A stretch of DNA of 64,000 nucleotides from Paenibacillus tundrae (GCF_036884255.1 NZ_CP145605.1:434001-498000), one strand, 5' to 3'. Positions 8,160-16,337 are shown, counted from the stretch's first letter. Notes: generated by a model not told the origin, from the sequence alone. A program made the numbers and translations.

Positions 8160-9071
8160 GTGCTGTTCTTCTCTCATCCACTGTGAAATTTGGCGTTTGC
8201 GTTCAAGGAAGGCAGAGTCCTCCGTAACCGATTCACGTCGTGGGCGATCGAATGGAACAATAACCTCTTGCAGCACGGTTGCTGGGCGGTTGGATAGAAC
8301 ATACACCCGATCCGCTAGCAGAAGAGCTTCCTCAATGTTGTGTGTAATGAATAACACCGAGCGGCGATTCTGTTCCCAGATCTCCAGCAGCCAGCGCTGC
8401 ATATCACTACGTGTCAAGGCATCAAGCGCACTGAAAGGCTCATCAAGCAGCATAAGCTCTTGTGGACTGAGTAACGCACGCAGGAAAGCAACCCGCTGCT
8501 GCATTCCTCCTGAGAGCATATGTGGATAAGCTCGCTCGAAGCCAGCTAGACCAACACTCGCCAACCATTTGCGTGCTTCAGCAATCGCTTCTGTTCGGGG
8601 TAGAGCCGTCTTCGATACTTCGCCAGCTAACACCACATTATCTTCAATCGTTCGCCAAGGCAGGAGAGCGGGCTGTTGTGGCATGTAGCTGATTTTGCCC
8701 CGTTGTCCGGTAACGTCATGCCCTTGCATGAGAATTCGTCCAGCCTGCGGCTTAAGCAAACCGCCAATGATATGAAAAAGAGTACTTTTGCCACAGCCGG
8801 ATGGACCGACAATGGCTACAAATTCGCCTTGCCCAACCGTTAGGGACAGATCATCCAATACGGAGAGTGTTTTGCGTCGCTCACGATATGAGGCATGAAC
8901 CTGCATAACCTCAAGAGCTGGAGAGGCTTGGGTAATCCCGCTTGGTAGTAATGTAGAATCAGACTGTTGAATTGTTGTCTGTGTCGTTGAATTTTGGTTT
9001 GTCCCATGTTCATGTTCATTCATTAGGTTATCGGTAAGGTGATCGTTCAGTTTCTTCTGCTCGTCTCTCAT
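8139..9071 (-). CDS. thiZ: ABC transporter ATP-binding protein, thiamine-precursor type (ThiZ-like)
   Basis: An ATPase of about 310 residues of the nitrate/sulfonate/taurine importer class. Walker [10 protein letters not shown], signature LSGGMQQR and Walker B LMLLDEPFSALD are intact, and the switch His is in FITHN. About 50 low-complexity residues precede the ATPase fold, longer than usual. I chose ATG 9071, with a weak AAGGA upstream; a TTG at 9095 is also in frame. It ends the operon thiY, thiamine-binding protein, thiX, thiZ under a TPP riboswitch, which predicts uptake of a pyrimidine thiamine precursor. Confidence 0.85.
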   Translation of the reverse strand: MRDEQKKLNDHLTDNLMNEHEHGTNQNSTTQTTIQQSDSTLLPSGITQASPALEVMQVHASYRERRKTLSVLDDLSLTVGQGEFVAIVGPSGCGKSTLFHIIGGLLKPQAGRILMQGHDVTGQRGKISYMPQQPALLPWRTIEDNVVLAGEVSKTALPRTEAIAEARKWLASVGLAGFERAYPHMLSGGMQQRVAFLRALLSPQELMLLDEPFSALDALTRSDMQRWLLEIWEQNRRSVLFITHNIEEALLLADRVYVLSNRPATVLQEVIVPFDRPRRESVTEDSAFLERKRQISQWMREEQHKTRLSI

Positions 9072-9113
9072 CCCGGTTTCACATCCTTGCCACAAGGTTT
9101 TCCAGTGCCATTA

Positions 9114-9872
9114 TTATCGTTTTTGTGGTCGCCAGCGCACGAGTAGCTTCTCAAGCAGTGCAATCAGTAGGAAGAGCAACAGACTGAGCGCCACAATAAT
9201 CATAATGGCTACAAATAGTCGATCCGTTCGATATGCAGACTTCTGTAACATCATGTAGTATCCGATGCCCTTATCTGCTCCGATCCATTCTGCAATGATG
9301 GCTCCCATCACACTATATGTAGCGGCTATTTTGATTCCAGAGAAGACTGAGGGCAGCGCGTGCGGAAGCTCCAGTTTCCAGAATAGCTGTCCACGTTTGG
9401 CGCCAGCCATACGCATATAGTTCATCATCATGGCATCCGTACGGGTTAATCCATCCATGGCGGCTACGGCGACAGGGAAGAAGCAGACCAGAATGATGGT
9501 AATTAATTTGGGCAGCAATCCGAATCCGAACCAGATCAGCAAGAGCGGTGCTAGCGCGATGGTTGGAATGTTCTGGCTTAGGATAAGCAAAGGATAGAGC
9601 GCAGACTTTAGAAATGGGATCAGGTGAAGCACCATGGCAATCAGCAGTCCCACCAACGTTCCTGCGGCGAATCCGATGAGTGTTAACTGGATCGTTGCCC
9701 ATGCATGCATACCAAGTCGATCCGCCTGTGAAGCTGCTTCACGAGCGATGTCCGAAGGGGCAGGTAGCATCCACTTTTCAATATGAAACAGCGAGACCGC
9801 TCCTTGCCATATCGCAATAAAGAGAATAACCGCCACAAGGGGCGGCCATACGCTTTTGAAATAGGCATGCAT
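9114..9872 (-). CDS. thiX: ABC transporter permease, thiamine-precursor type (ThiX-like)
   Basis: A 252-residue permease with about six membrane helices and the ATPase-coupling EAA loop, GAKRGQLFWKLELPHALPS, at about residues 160-178. It belongs to the BPD_transp_1 family with SsuC/TauC. Its ATG overlaps the stop of the preceding gene (TAATG), indicating translational coupling. The TPP riboswitch and the NMT1-like binding protein in the same operon make a thiamine precursor such as a formylaminopyrimidine the likely substrate. Confidence 0.87.
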   Translation of the reverse strand: MHAYFKSVWPPLVAVILFIAIWQGAVSLFHIEKWMLPAPSDIAREAASQADRLGMHAWATIQLTLIGFAAGTLVGLLIAMVLHLIPFLKSALYPLLILSQNIPTIALAPLLLIWFGFGLLPKLITIILVCFFPVAVAAMDGLTRTDAMMMNYMRMAGAKRGQLFWKLELPHALPSVFSGIKIAATYSVMGAIIAEWIGADKGIGYYMMLQKSAYRTDRLFVAIMIIVALSLLLFLLIALLEKLLVRWRPQKR

Positions 9873-10165
9873 TAGCGATATTTCTCCGTTAGTTTATCCA
9901 TGCTGAATCCGGCACCGCCGCTATGGGCGATTTTGATCTGGGAGATGATGCTTGGGCTACCAGCGTCCACAAGTGCTTCATGCATTTTGCGAACAACGTC
10001 CAGCAGTTCCTCCAGCTCACCTTCCATCGTTGTTTCTAGGGGATTGACCTGATATTTCACACCAGATTGTTGAATGACTTCAATAGCGCGATCTACATAC
10101 GGATATGAGTCCTCACCATTTGGCGTCTTCGGGATGACTTGAATACTGAGTAATGTGCTTGCCAT
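9872..10165 (-). CDS. MTH1187/YkoF-like thiamine-binding protein
   Basis: A 97-residue protein of the MTH1187 (DUF77) family, small ferredoxin-like proteins that bind thiamine or its pyrimidine moiety. The family pattern SIQVIPKTPNGEDSYPYVDRAIEVI and the later EGELEELLDVVRKMHEAL are present. The start is ATG 10165 after AAAGGAG; codons further upstream fall inside repeat copy C and are not part of the gene. It overlaps the permease start. Role inferred from family and operon: cytosolic binding or delivery of the imported precursor. Confidence 0.85.
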   Translation of the reverse strand: MASTLLSIQVIPKTPNGEDSYPYVDRAIEVIQQSGVKYQVNPLETTMEGELEELLDVVRKMHEALVDAGSPSIISQIKIAHSGGAGFSMDKLTEKYR

Positions 10166-10195
10166 GGAGTTCACGGCTCCTTTCGAGTTAGGTTG

Positions 10196-10372
10196 TATAA
10201 GTTGAATCAGCGTTACACTTAACACTCCGATTGCAGTACCCTCTTACGATCACTGTTATCCCCGGATTTCATGAATGAATCTTAAATGGAGTAAATCCGG
10301 GTATAAAGGTGAGCGCTTCGCTTCTCCAGATGGGTTCTGCACTCTTCGTTTGTGTAAAAAGTTCAACTTAAA
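10196..10372 (-). repeat. Dispersed palindromic repeat, copy C
   Basis: Inverted relative to copies A and B on the plus strand, and therefore in the same direction as the minus-strand operon it interrupts. Terminal inverted repeats are TATAAGTTGAATCAGCG-TTACAC (10196-10218) and GTGTAAAAAGTTCAACTTAAA (about 10351-10372). The core reads, on the minus strand, GAAGCGAAGCGCTCACC, ATACCCGGATTT, AAATCCGGGGAT, AACAGTGATCG. It sits between thiY and the thiamine-binding protein gene, and its end abuts the thiY stop codon. Confidence 0.8.
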
Positions 10373-10378
10373 CAATGA

Positions 10379-11419
10379 TTATTGGGGTAAGAAATCGTTC
10401 GTATATGCCTTGCTCACATCGATCTGTTCATCCAGCAGCTTCTTGCTGAACATCCAGTCCGTATAGTTCTGCCATACTTCCTTTTTCTGTTCGCCCCAGC
10501 GTGGTGCATCGTCTGTGTATTTCGGGCTAAGCCACTTCTGGCTTGCGAGCACAAGATCCTTATCGAGATCCGGTACGGCTTTGATCAGAATATTAGCAGC
10601 GTCTTCGGGATGATCAATGGCATACTGATACCCTTCAGACGTGGCTTTCATGAACGCTTTAACCAGTTCAGGATCGTTCTGAATCGTGGTTTCATTCGTT
10701 ACCAATACAGGTGTGTAATAGTCGAGTGCTTCGGAGTAGTCTTTGACATACAACATGTCGATCGGCTCTCCGCGAAGCTCAGCCTCAATCCCAGTCCATG
10801 CATAGAAGATCCAGGCAAAATCGATATCGCGTTTCACGGCAGTGAAGAAGTCGGCATCGCCCATGTTAATGTTTTTCACTTTGGACACGTCAGCGCCTTC
10901 GCCCTCCATAATGGATTGCATTACAGCTTCCTCCACTGGGGAGCCCCAGCCTCCATAGGTTTTACCTTCGAAGTCTTTCGGGGATTTAATGTTCCGATCC
11001 GTCGGTGCTGCAAATCCAGATGTATTATGTTGAATAACGGCAGCAATCGAGACGAGTGGTACACCTTGGGTACGCGCCTGAGTTACACTTTCCTGATAAC
11101 TTACGCCAAAAGGAACCTCATTCGAAGCGACCATCGTGTCAGCGCCGCCAGCACCAGGTTGCACGATCTCCACGTTTAAGCCCTCGGCTTCGTAGAATCC
11201 TTGATCTACCGCTGCATATAAGCCGGTATGGTTCGTATTCGGTGTCCAGTCCAGTACAACTTTAACATCCCGGAGTGCTGCGTTATCACCTTCACTACTG
11301 TTCTCGGTGTTAGTATCTCCGTTAGATTGGGCAGGGCCAGCTTCCTTGCTTCCGCAAGCCGTGATTGCAATCAAGGTTACGCATAGGAGCAACAAGCCGA
11401 TCATTTTACGCCATCTCAT
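10379..11419 (-). CDS. thiY: ABC transporter substrate-binding lipoprotein (ThiY/NMT1-like)
   Basis: A secreted binding protein of about 346 residues with a lipobox (LIAITAC|G) after a hydrophobic signal, so it is anchored on the outer membrane face. The NMT1/THI5 fold is recognised by DWTPNTNHTGLYAA at the N-terminus and by QPGAGGADTMVAS. DWTPN-NHTG is the signature of the ThiY group that binds thiamine pyrimidine precursors. The first in-frame ATG (11437) contains the AAGGAG site; ATG 11419, nine bases downstream of that site, is the better start, and 11425 is possible. First gene of the TPP-controlled operon. Confidence 0.88.
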   Translation of the reverse strand: MRWRKMIGLLLLCVTLIAITACGSKEAGPAQSNGDTNTENSSEGDNAALRDVKVVLDWTPNTNHTGLYAAVDQGFYEAEGLNVEIVQPGAGGADTMVASNEVPFGVSYQESVTQARTQGVPLVSIAAVIQHNTSGFAAPTDRNIKSPKDFEGKTYGGWGSPVEEAVMQSIMEGEGADVSKVKNINMGDADFFTAVKRDIDFAWIFYAWTGIEAELRGEPIDMLYVKDYSEALDYYTPVLVTNETTIQNDPELVKAFMKATSEGYQYAIDHPEDAANILIKAVPDLDKDLVLASQKWLSPKYTDDAPRWGEQKKEVWQNYTDWMFSKKLLDEQIDVSKAYTNDFLPQ

Positions 11420-11561
11420 CTTCATTCTCTCCTTCATGTTGTCCGCCTAATTGGCGAGGGTTCTCCTTGGCTTCATATCCAAGCATCGTGCATAAATCAA
11501 CAGAATTATACCGGCTATGATCTGGATGTCTTTTTTATGTAAAGTGATATGCAAAAGAACA

Positions 11562-11590
11562 TAAAAAAAGCGCCCCGGATTCCGGGACGC
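11562..11590 (-). terminator. Intrinsic terminator of the TPP riboswitch
   Basis: On the minus strand GCGTCCCGG-AAT-CCGGGGCGC is followed by seven T residues. It lies between the aptamer and thiY and is the expression platform: with TPP bound the hairpin forms and transcription of the uptake operon stops. Confidence 0.9.
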
Positions 11591-11647
11591 GTGCAGGCGT
11601 TAGAGAAGTAGCGCGCAGCGATATAGCTGGGCCTATTCGATATACTC

Positions 11648-11742
11648 CGATTCCTACGCTGGCATGATCCAGATCAGGTCTAAGGGTTAGTATCTTGTGG
11701 GATACACTCTCAGCCGGCCAATTCCGACTCCCCTGGGAAACT
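11648..11742 (-). ncRNA. TPP riboswitch aptamer (THI element)
   Basis: The minus strand carries the conserved THI-box blocks in order: GGGAGTC, then CTGAGAG, ACCCTTAGACCTGATCTGG, AT-ATGCCAGCGTAGGAA. These are the pyrimidine- and pyrophosphate-binding sensor arms of the TPP aptamer. A terminator follows at 11562-11590. It controls thiY and the rest of the uptake operon as an OFF switch. Confidence 0.96.
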
Positions 11743-11821
11743 ATGAAGTTAAGGGTGTTACTAGGTGTAATTATAGGCGAGTGAGAACATTGTGTCTATA
11801 TGTGACCGTCAAAAAGAAAGA

Positions 11822-12208
11822 TTAACGCTGGAAGAATTCGATCCATTCCTTCTCTGGGCCATAGATGAAGAAGTAGCGGTAACCGTTCGGCAGGGTGATG
11901 ATCTCTCCATCAATAAATTCGGCTTCCGTCGCTTGTATACGCTCATATTCAGCATCAAGATCCTCCACGTGAATCGCAAAATGATGCACAGTTCCTTCGG
12001 AGGGAAGTTTGTCGCTATATCCCTGAATCAGTTCAATTTCAGTTTCATCACTGCCATTGAATCCGAGGAAAGCAAGTTGGATCACACCATTGGTATGGGT
12101 AACGCGGTCTTTCAGCTCAAGGCCAACGATCTCGGTATAGAAACGAAGCGTGGTTTCCAGATCACGGACAGCGATACCGATGTGGTCGATACGTTTTTGA
12201 AAGCTCAT
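11822..12208 (-). CDS. VOC (glyoxalase/bleomycin-resistance fold) family protein
   Basis: A 128-residue vicinal-oxygen-chelate protein with two beta-alpha-beta-beta-beta modules. The four expected metal-ligand positions appear to be filled: His in DHIGIAV, Glu in ETEIELIQ, His in VHHFAIHV and Glu in EWIEFFQ, as in lactoylglutathione lyase and methylmalonyl-CoA epimerase. No neighbour identifies the substrate; no mutA/mutB genes are here, so an epimerase role is not supported by context. The gene is monocistronic on the minus strand with AGGAGG upstream. Confidence 0.85.
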   Translation of the reverse strand: MSFQKRIDHIGIAVRDLETTLRFYTEIVGLELKDRVTHTNGVIQLAFLGFNGSDETEIELIQGYSDKLPSEGTVHHFAIHVEDLDAEYERIQATEAEFIDGEIITLPNGYRYFFIYGPEKEWIEFFQR

Positions 12209-12435
12209 TGTATAGTAATCCTCCTAACTGATTCGTGAATATGGTTTACATTTAAGCCGTATCATAGGGGGATAATTCTGGGTTGTCAAATGGGAAAATA
12301 ATGAGTTTATCTAGATGAAATGTTCTATATTTCAATATAAACATAAGGTATCTTATTAAAGTTCACAAAGTGTTCACTTATGTGACCCTATTCCTCATCT
12401 TTATAATTGTCCAAGTAGAAGAGAGGATGAGAGAA

Positions 12436-12936
12436 TTGCCAACAACAAAGAAAGAACATACGTATTTTGGATTGATGATGTGCACAGGAATGGTAGTCGT
12501 TATGATGACTTTCAATTTACTGTATAACGGATTAATGTGGAGTATGTCTCCGCTAGAGATCTTATTTCAGTTTGTCCTATGTTTTATTGTAGCTTTTGTG
12601 GTGGAAAGCTTTATCGTTGGGCCGGTGGCTCAGAAAATTGCCTTTGCATTGCCATTCAATAAATCGAATAAGGTGATCGGCATTTTGGCGATTTCTGTGT
12701 TCATGGTTGTGGGAATGGTGCTAATGATGTCGATGTATGGGATGCTTACGGCGTATCTTGCCAATCAATTGAATGGGAAGTCTCTCGTGGAAACGTATCT
12801 TCACACCATACTGCGGAACTTTAGCCTGGCGTTACCGTTACAGTTGCTCATCATTGGGCCGCTTGTTCGATATGTATTCGTTAAATTCATAAAAGCTAAA
12901 GAGAATGCGGCTCCCTTCGTTAATACAGGAGCATAA
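12436..12936 (+). CDS. DUF2798 membrane protein
   Basis: A 166-residue integral membrane protein with four predicted helices arranged as two similar halves, each with a motif resembling FxLLYNGLM...ESFIVGPVAQK / RNFSLALPLQLLIIGPLVR, the DUF2798 pattern. I start at TTG 12436 (MPTTKKEH), nine bases after an AGAGG site; ATG 12427 touches that site, and a GTG at 12370 is unlikely. Function unknown. Confidence 0.75.
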   Translation: MPTTKKEHTYFGLMMCTGMVVVMMTFNLLYNGLMWSMSPLEILFQFVLCFIVAFVVESFIVGPVAQKIAFALPFNKSNKVIGILAISVFMVVGMVLMMSMYGMLTAYLANQLNGKSLVETYLHTILRNFSLALPLQLLIIGPLVRYVFVKFIKAKENAAPFVNTGA

Positions 12937-12990
12937 TTGGAAAATAGAGGAGAAAAGTGTTAATATTTTTGCCATCAAGAATATTAACAG

Positions 12991-13620
12991 GTGGTGAAGA
13001 AACTGAAGCAAATATTACTGATTATTGTAGCCCTGTTGTTGATTACTGGGTGTAGAGATCAACAGGATGGAGAAGAATACGTCAATACTTCCTCTGATAC
13101 TAGTACCAGTTTCACCCAACTGGATAGCGAATCAGAGATCAAAGCTAAAAACTTGCAAGAGCTAGTGGCTGTGGGTTTGGAGAAGAGATTAAACAGGGAA
13201 GAAAATTCTGAAGATATCACTATCGATGTCCCTTACGATGAAGGAAGTTCTATCTTTGCAACATACTATATCAACCAAGAGCCGGTAACAGAGGTGGGGA
13301 TGATACAAGCAGTAAAGCGAGAGAACGAATATATATTGCAAAATATAGATCTTAGCCCTATAGATAAACAGGCACCCTTTTGGTTAGCTAAATTTGCAGG
13401 CACGACGATGGATGGAAAGAGTAATTTTAGGGTCAACTACGGTTACATTAATGATCCTTCGATAAACGAAATTCGAATTCGATACTCGAACGTCACAATG
13501 CACGGCATGTCAATGGATGATCGCAAGACATTTCTGGATGTAACAACAGATGAGAAGATGATCGAGACATCCGTTCAGGGGATAGATGGGGATAACAACC
13601 TGGTTTATAAGTATGATTAA
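12991..13620 (+). CDS. Hypothetical lipoprotein
   Basis: A 209-residue protein starting with GTG, with a short Lys-containing signal and a lipobox LLITGC at about residues 17-22, so it is likely attached to the outer face of the membrane. After an acidic Ser/Thr-rich linker it has a soluble domain I do not recognise, with YNQ-like and RVNYGYINDP segments. It follows the DUF2798 gene by 54 bases. No strong ribosome site is seen, though an AGGTGG overlaps the start. Confidence 0.65.
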   Translation: MVKKLKQILLIIVALLLITGCRDQQDGEEYVNTSSDTSTSFTQLDSESEIKAKNLQELVAVGLEKRLNREENSEDITIDVPYDEGSSIFATYYINQEPVTEVGMIQAVKRENEYILQNIDLSPIDKQAPFWLAKFAGTTMDGKSNFRVNYGYINDPSINEIRIRYSNVTMHGMSMDDRKTFLDVTTDEKMIETSVQGIDGDNNLVYKYD

Positions 13621-13646
13621 AAATGTAAACGTTAGGCTCGTATCAC

Positions 13647-13676
13647 TTGCATTTAAACGTTGCTTTTGTATATACT
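13647..13676 (+). promoter_or_regulatory. Promoter of the serS T-box leader
   Basis: TTGCAT at 13647-13652 and TATACT at 13671-13676 with an 18-base spacer precede the T-box leader by about ten bases. Confidence 0.6.
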
Positions 13677-13684
13677 GATAAACA

Positions 13685-13890
13685 ACAATTACAGATCGGA
13701 ACATGCCGTTGAAGAGCATCCAACTCGGAGGCGTTTTCGCCAGGGGAGCGATATTTCCCCAAGTTAACCGGAACCGCCCGTTATCGCGGACCAAGCGGCT
13801 GGAGCAGTGAATGAACTGTTTCGGCAAGTTGGGTGGCACCGCGAGCAGAGCGCTCCTCGTCCCAAGGGATGAGGGTGCTCTTTGTATTTT
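13685..13890 (+). ncRNA. T-box leader, serine type
   Basis: A leader of about 200 bases with the conserved T-box block GGGTGGCACCGCG at 13831-13843 and a following terminator-like hairpin (GAGCGCTCCTCGTC with GATGAGGGTGCTC, then TTTGTATTTTT). The acceptor-pairing bulge reads UGGC, which pairs with GCCA-3', and bacterial tRNA-Ser has G as discriminator base, so the sequence itself supports serine specificity. Uncharged tRNA-Ser should favour antitermination and raise serS expression. I could not place the specifier codon with confidence. Confidence 0.88.
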
Positions 13891-13913
13891 TACAGCCAAA
13901 GGAGACGGTGACC

Positions 13914-15212
13914 ATGCTTGAAATGAAGTGGATCAGAGCGCATGCAGATGAGGTGCAAGCGGCGGCAGATGGAAAGAAAATCAATATTAACATTCAAGAA
14001 CTGTTAGAGCGAGACGAGGAACGCAGAGCGTTATTGAAGGAAATCGAAGAAGGCCGCAGGGTGCGTAACGCGTTGTCGGCGGATATTGGCAGGATGATGC
14101 AATCAGGTCAGCGTGAGCAGGCAGGGGGACTGCGTAGCGAGGTGAAACAACGGAATGAGCAGTTGGAACAGCTCAAAGCCAAGCTGGAAGCGATCCAAGA
14201 GGAATTTACGCGTATGCAGTGGCTCGTGCCGAATGTTGTATCGCCAGATACACCTGTAGGTACTTCGGATGCGGACAATGTAGAGCTACGCCGTGTGGGC
14301 GAGATCCCCGCATTTGAGTATAGAATGAAGGATCATGTGGAATTGGGTGAGATGCATGACCTGATTGACATTGCGCGTGGGGTGAAAATCGGTGGGACTC
14401 GCAGCTATGTGCTGAAAGGAGCAGGGCTACTACTCCACCGAGCTGTGCAGCAGCTTGCGCTCGATCTGCTCTTGAAGCAGGGATTCACACCGCTAGAGGT
14501 TCCGCTCATGGTAAGGGAGGATGCTCTGCTCAACACAGGCTTTTTCCCAACAGGACGAGACCAAGTCTATGAGCTTACCGGTGAGAATAAGTGGCTGGTT
14601 GGTACTTCGGAGGTGCCGCTCGTATCCTATTATGCGGATGAAGTCGTGGATGTGGAACAACCTATTAAGCTGGCTGCTGTATCGACGTGCTTCCGCAGTG
14701 AAGTAGGATCAGGAGGAAGGGATGTGCGCGGATTGTATCGTGTACACCAGTTTGCCAAGGTGGAGCAGGTGATTCTCTGCGCTCCAGATGCGGCAGAATC
14801 GGAACGGATGTTACAGGAGATTACAGGACATGCTGAGCAATTGCTGCAATTGTTAGAGCTTCCTTATCGCGTTGTAGCGGTATGTACCGGGGATATGGGG
14901 CAGAAGACGTATAAGCAGTATGATATTGAGACATGGATGCCTAGCCGGGAGGCATACGGAGAGACACATTCCTCGTCCAATTTGCATGACTTCCAGGCAC
15001 GCCGTTCGAACATTCGTTGTCGTGATGCAGAAGGGAAGCTGGTATATTGCCATACCCTTAACAATACAGCCGTGGCTTCGCCGCGTATTCTCATTCCATT
15101 GCTGGAGAATCATCAGCAGGCAGATGGAAGCATTCGAATTCCGGCTGCGCTCCAGCCATATATGGGTGGGGCTGAGTTTATTACATTGCCACATCTGGCG
15201 GAAAAAGAGTAA
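13914..15212 (+). CDS. serS: Seryl-tRNA synthetase, divergent type
   Basis: A 432-residue class II aminoacyl-tRNA synthetase charging tRNA-Ser. It has an N-terminal coiled coil (about residues 25-100), motif 2 in STCFRSEVGSGGRDVRGLYRVHQF, and motif 3-like HTLNNTAVASPRILIPLLEN near the end. Compared with the usual Bacillus enzyme it differs at core positions: GTRSYVLKG in place of GSRFVFYKG, AYGETHSSSN in place of TYREISSCSN, and HTLNNTAVASPR in place of HTLNGSGLAVGR. This suggests a second, separately inherited SerRS. ATG 13914 lies after AAAGGAGA; earlier starts fall in the T-box. Controlled by the T-box at 13685-13890. Confidence 0.92.
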   Translation: MLEMKWIRAHADEVQAAADGKKININIQELLERDEERRALLKEIEEGRRVRNALSADIGRMMQSGQREQAGGLRSEVKQRNEQLEQLKAKLEAIQEEFTRMQWLVPNVVSPDTPVGTSDADNVELRRVGEIPAFEYRMKDHVELGEMHDLIDIARGVKIGGTRSYVLKGAGLLLHRAVQQLALDLLLKQGFTPLEVPLMVREDALLNTGFFPTGRDQVYELTGENKWLVGTSEVPLVSYYADEVVDVEQPIKLAAVSTCFRSEVGSGGRDVRGLYRVHQFAKVEQVILCAPDAAESERMLQEITGHAEQLLQLLELPYRVVAVCTGDMGQKTYKQYDIETWMPSREAYGETHSSSNLHDFQARRSNIRCRDAEGKLVYCHTLNNTAVASPRILIPLLENHQQADGSIRIPAALQPYMGGAEFITLPHLAEKE

Positions 15213-15268
15213 GAGGAAATTGTAACGTTGGTATGCACATGAAAGAGCGGTATTGAACGTGAAATGCC

Positions 15269-15339
15269 AAGAACCCCTTTATCGCAATGTCACTGAGATA
15301 ATAAACTTGATGACTTGCTAATCATAGGGGTTCTTTTTT
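15269..15339 (+). terminator. Terminator after serS
   Basis: AAGAACCCCT at 15269-15278 pairs with AGGGGTTCTT at 15326-15335, followed by T residues. The loop is unusually long (47 bases) but the stem and U-tract are good. Confidence 0.75.
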
Positions 15340-15424
15340 ATACAACTAGATATCATAGAAGGAGCATCAGTATATTTCTGGAATATAGTATTAATTGAAA
15401 TTACTGAGATGGGGAGTGTATAGG

Positions 15425-15499
15425 ATGGGCAAGCATTACGACTACCTCCTGTTAGCTTTTGAAGAAGCAATAGGAGGTTATGTTCATGCGATATCGTAA
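15425..15499 (+). CDS. Candidate 24-codon leader peptide before the aldo/keto reductase
   Basis: ATG 15425 follows GGGGAG (15411-15416) at an ideal eight-base spacing and reads 24 codons (MGKHYDYLLL...VHAIS) to a TAA at 15497-15499, overlapping the reductase start by 14 bases in another frame. Its second half contains a hairpin (15444-15478) that pairs with the Shine-Dalgarno of the reductase. The arrangement resembles translational attenuators, where ribosomes on the leader open the downstream site. No similar peptide is known to me; translation is inferred from the ribosome site only. Confidence 0.5.
   Translation: MGKHYDYLLLAFEEAIGGYVHAIS
15444..15478 (+). promoter_or_regulatory. Shine-Dalgarno-sequestering hairpin
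   Basis: ACCTCCTGTT (15444-15453) pairs over ten positions, including one G-U, with AATAGGAGGT (15469-15478), which includes the ribosome site of the reductase at 15486. The inner GCTT/AAGC can add four pairs. The 5' arm lies in the leader ORF. Confidence 0.6.
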
Positions 15500-16337
15500 G
15501 CTAGGGAATACGAGTATAGACATTCCGGTGATTGGCCAAGGGACGTGGAAGTTTGGTGAAGATCCGAGGAAAGAAAGAGATGAAGTGGAGGCATTGCGCC
15601 ATGGTATCCAAAATGGACTTACCCTAATTGATACTGCAGAAGAGTATGGAGGTGGGGGTGCCGAGAGAGTGGTTGGTCGTGCTATTCATGATGTCAGAAG
15701 TGATGTATTCCTAGTCACTAAAGTATCAGCCAAGCATTGTTCTTACCAAGGTGTTCTTAGAGCGGCAGAGGAAAGTATAGATCGTTTGAGAACGGATTAC
15801 ATAGATCTTTATTTGCAGCATTGGCCAAGCGCACACTACGAAGTTGCTGAGACGATGGAGGCTATGTCGGAACTCGTGAGTAGAGGAATAATCAAACATG
15901 TAGGCGTTAGTAATTTTACGCTCGATTTGATGAAAGAGGCTCAATACCATTTAGGCGACACACCGTTAGTGTGTAACCAGATAGCTTATCATTTACATGA
16001 TCGAAGTGTAGAGAAGGAAATACTACCTTTTTCCAAAGAGAACAGCATAACTATTATGGGATATTCACCTTTTGGATATGCTCCATCTAAATTTGGTAAT
16101 AAAGGATTCCCACAAGTGGGTTCCGCAGAGAGAAAGATACTCGATACCATCGGAGATAACTATGGCGTAACCGCATATCAGGTTGTGATGAACTGGATTA
16201 TAAGGCAGGAAGGTATAGTTACCATCCCCAAAGCGGCGAGTATACAGCATATAGAAGATAATTTGAGAGCTCTAGATTGGGAGTTAGAAGAGGCGGACTT
16301 AGCAAAAATCGAGAGATGCTTTCCGCTGATGGACTAG
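15486..16337 (+). CDS. Aldo/keto reductase family oxidoreductase
   Basis: A 283-residue NAD(P)H-dependent oxidoreductase with a TIM-barrel fold. The catalytic tetrad is D49 and Y54 (LIDTAEEYG), K79 (LVTKV) and H112 (YLQHWP). The C-terminal cofactor region has TIPKAASIQHIEDN, the usual 2'-phosphate-binding loop. Substrates of this class are aldehydes, ketones or sugars; none can be assigned. ATG 15486 is eight bases after AGGAGG; ATG 15480 is too close. Preceded by a possible leader ORF and a hairpin over its ribosome site, which suggests inducible translation. Confidence 0.92.
   Translation: MRYRKLGNTSIDIPVIGQGTWKFGEDPRKERDEVEALRHGIQNGLTLIDTAEEYGGGGAERVVGRAIHDVRSDVFLVTKVSAKHCSYQGVLRAAEESIDRLRTDYIDLYLQHWPSAHYEVAETMEAMSELVSRGIIKHVGVSNFTLDLMKEAQYHLGDTPLVCNQIAYHLHDRSVEKEILPFSKENSITIMGYSPFGYAPSKFGNKGFPQVGSAERKILDTIGDNYGVTAYQVVMNWIIRQEGIVTIPKAASIQHIEDNLRALDWELEEADLAKIERCFPLMD

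Noticed and set aside
10275..10466. 63-codon plus-strand frame
   Set aside because: It is made of repeat copy C and the antisense of the thiY end.
11792..12238. 148-codon plus-strand frame
   Set aside because: It is the antisense shadow of the VOC protein gene, whose family residues are clear on the minus strand.
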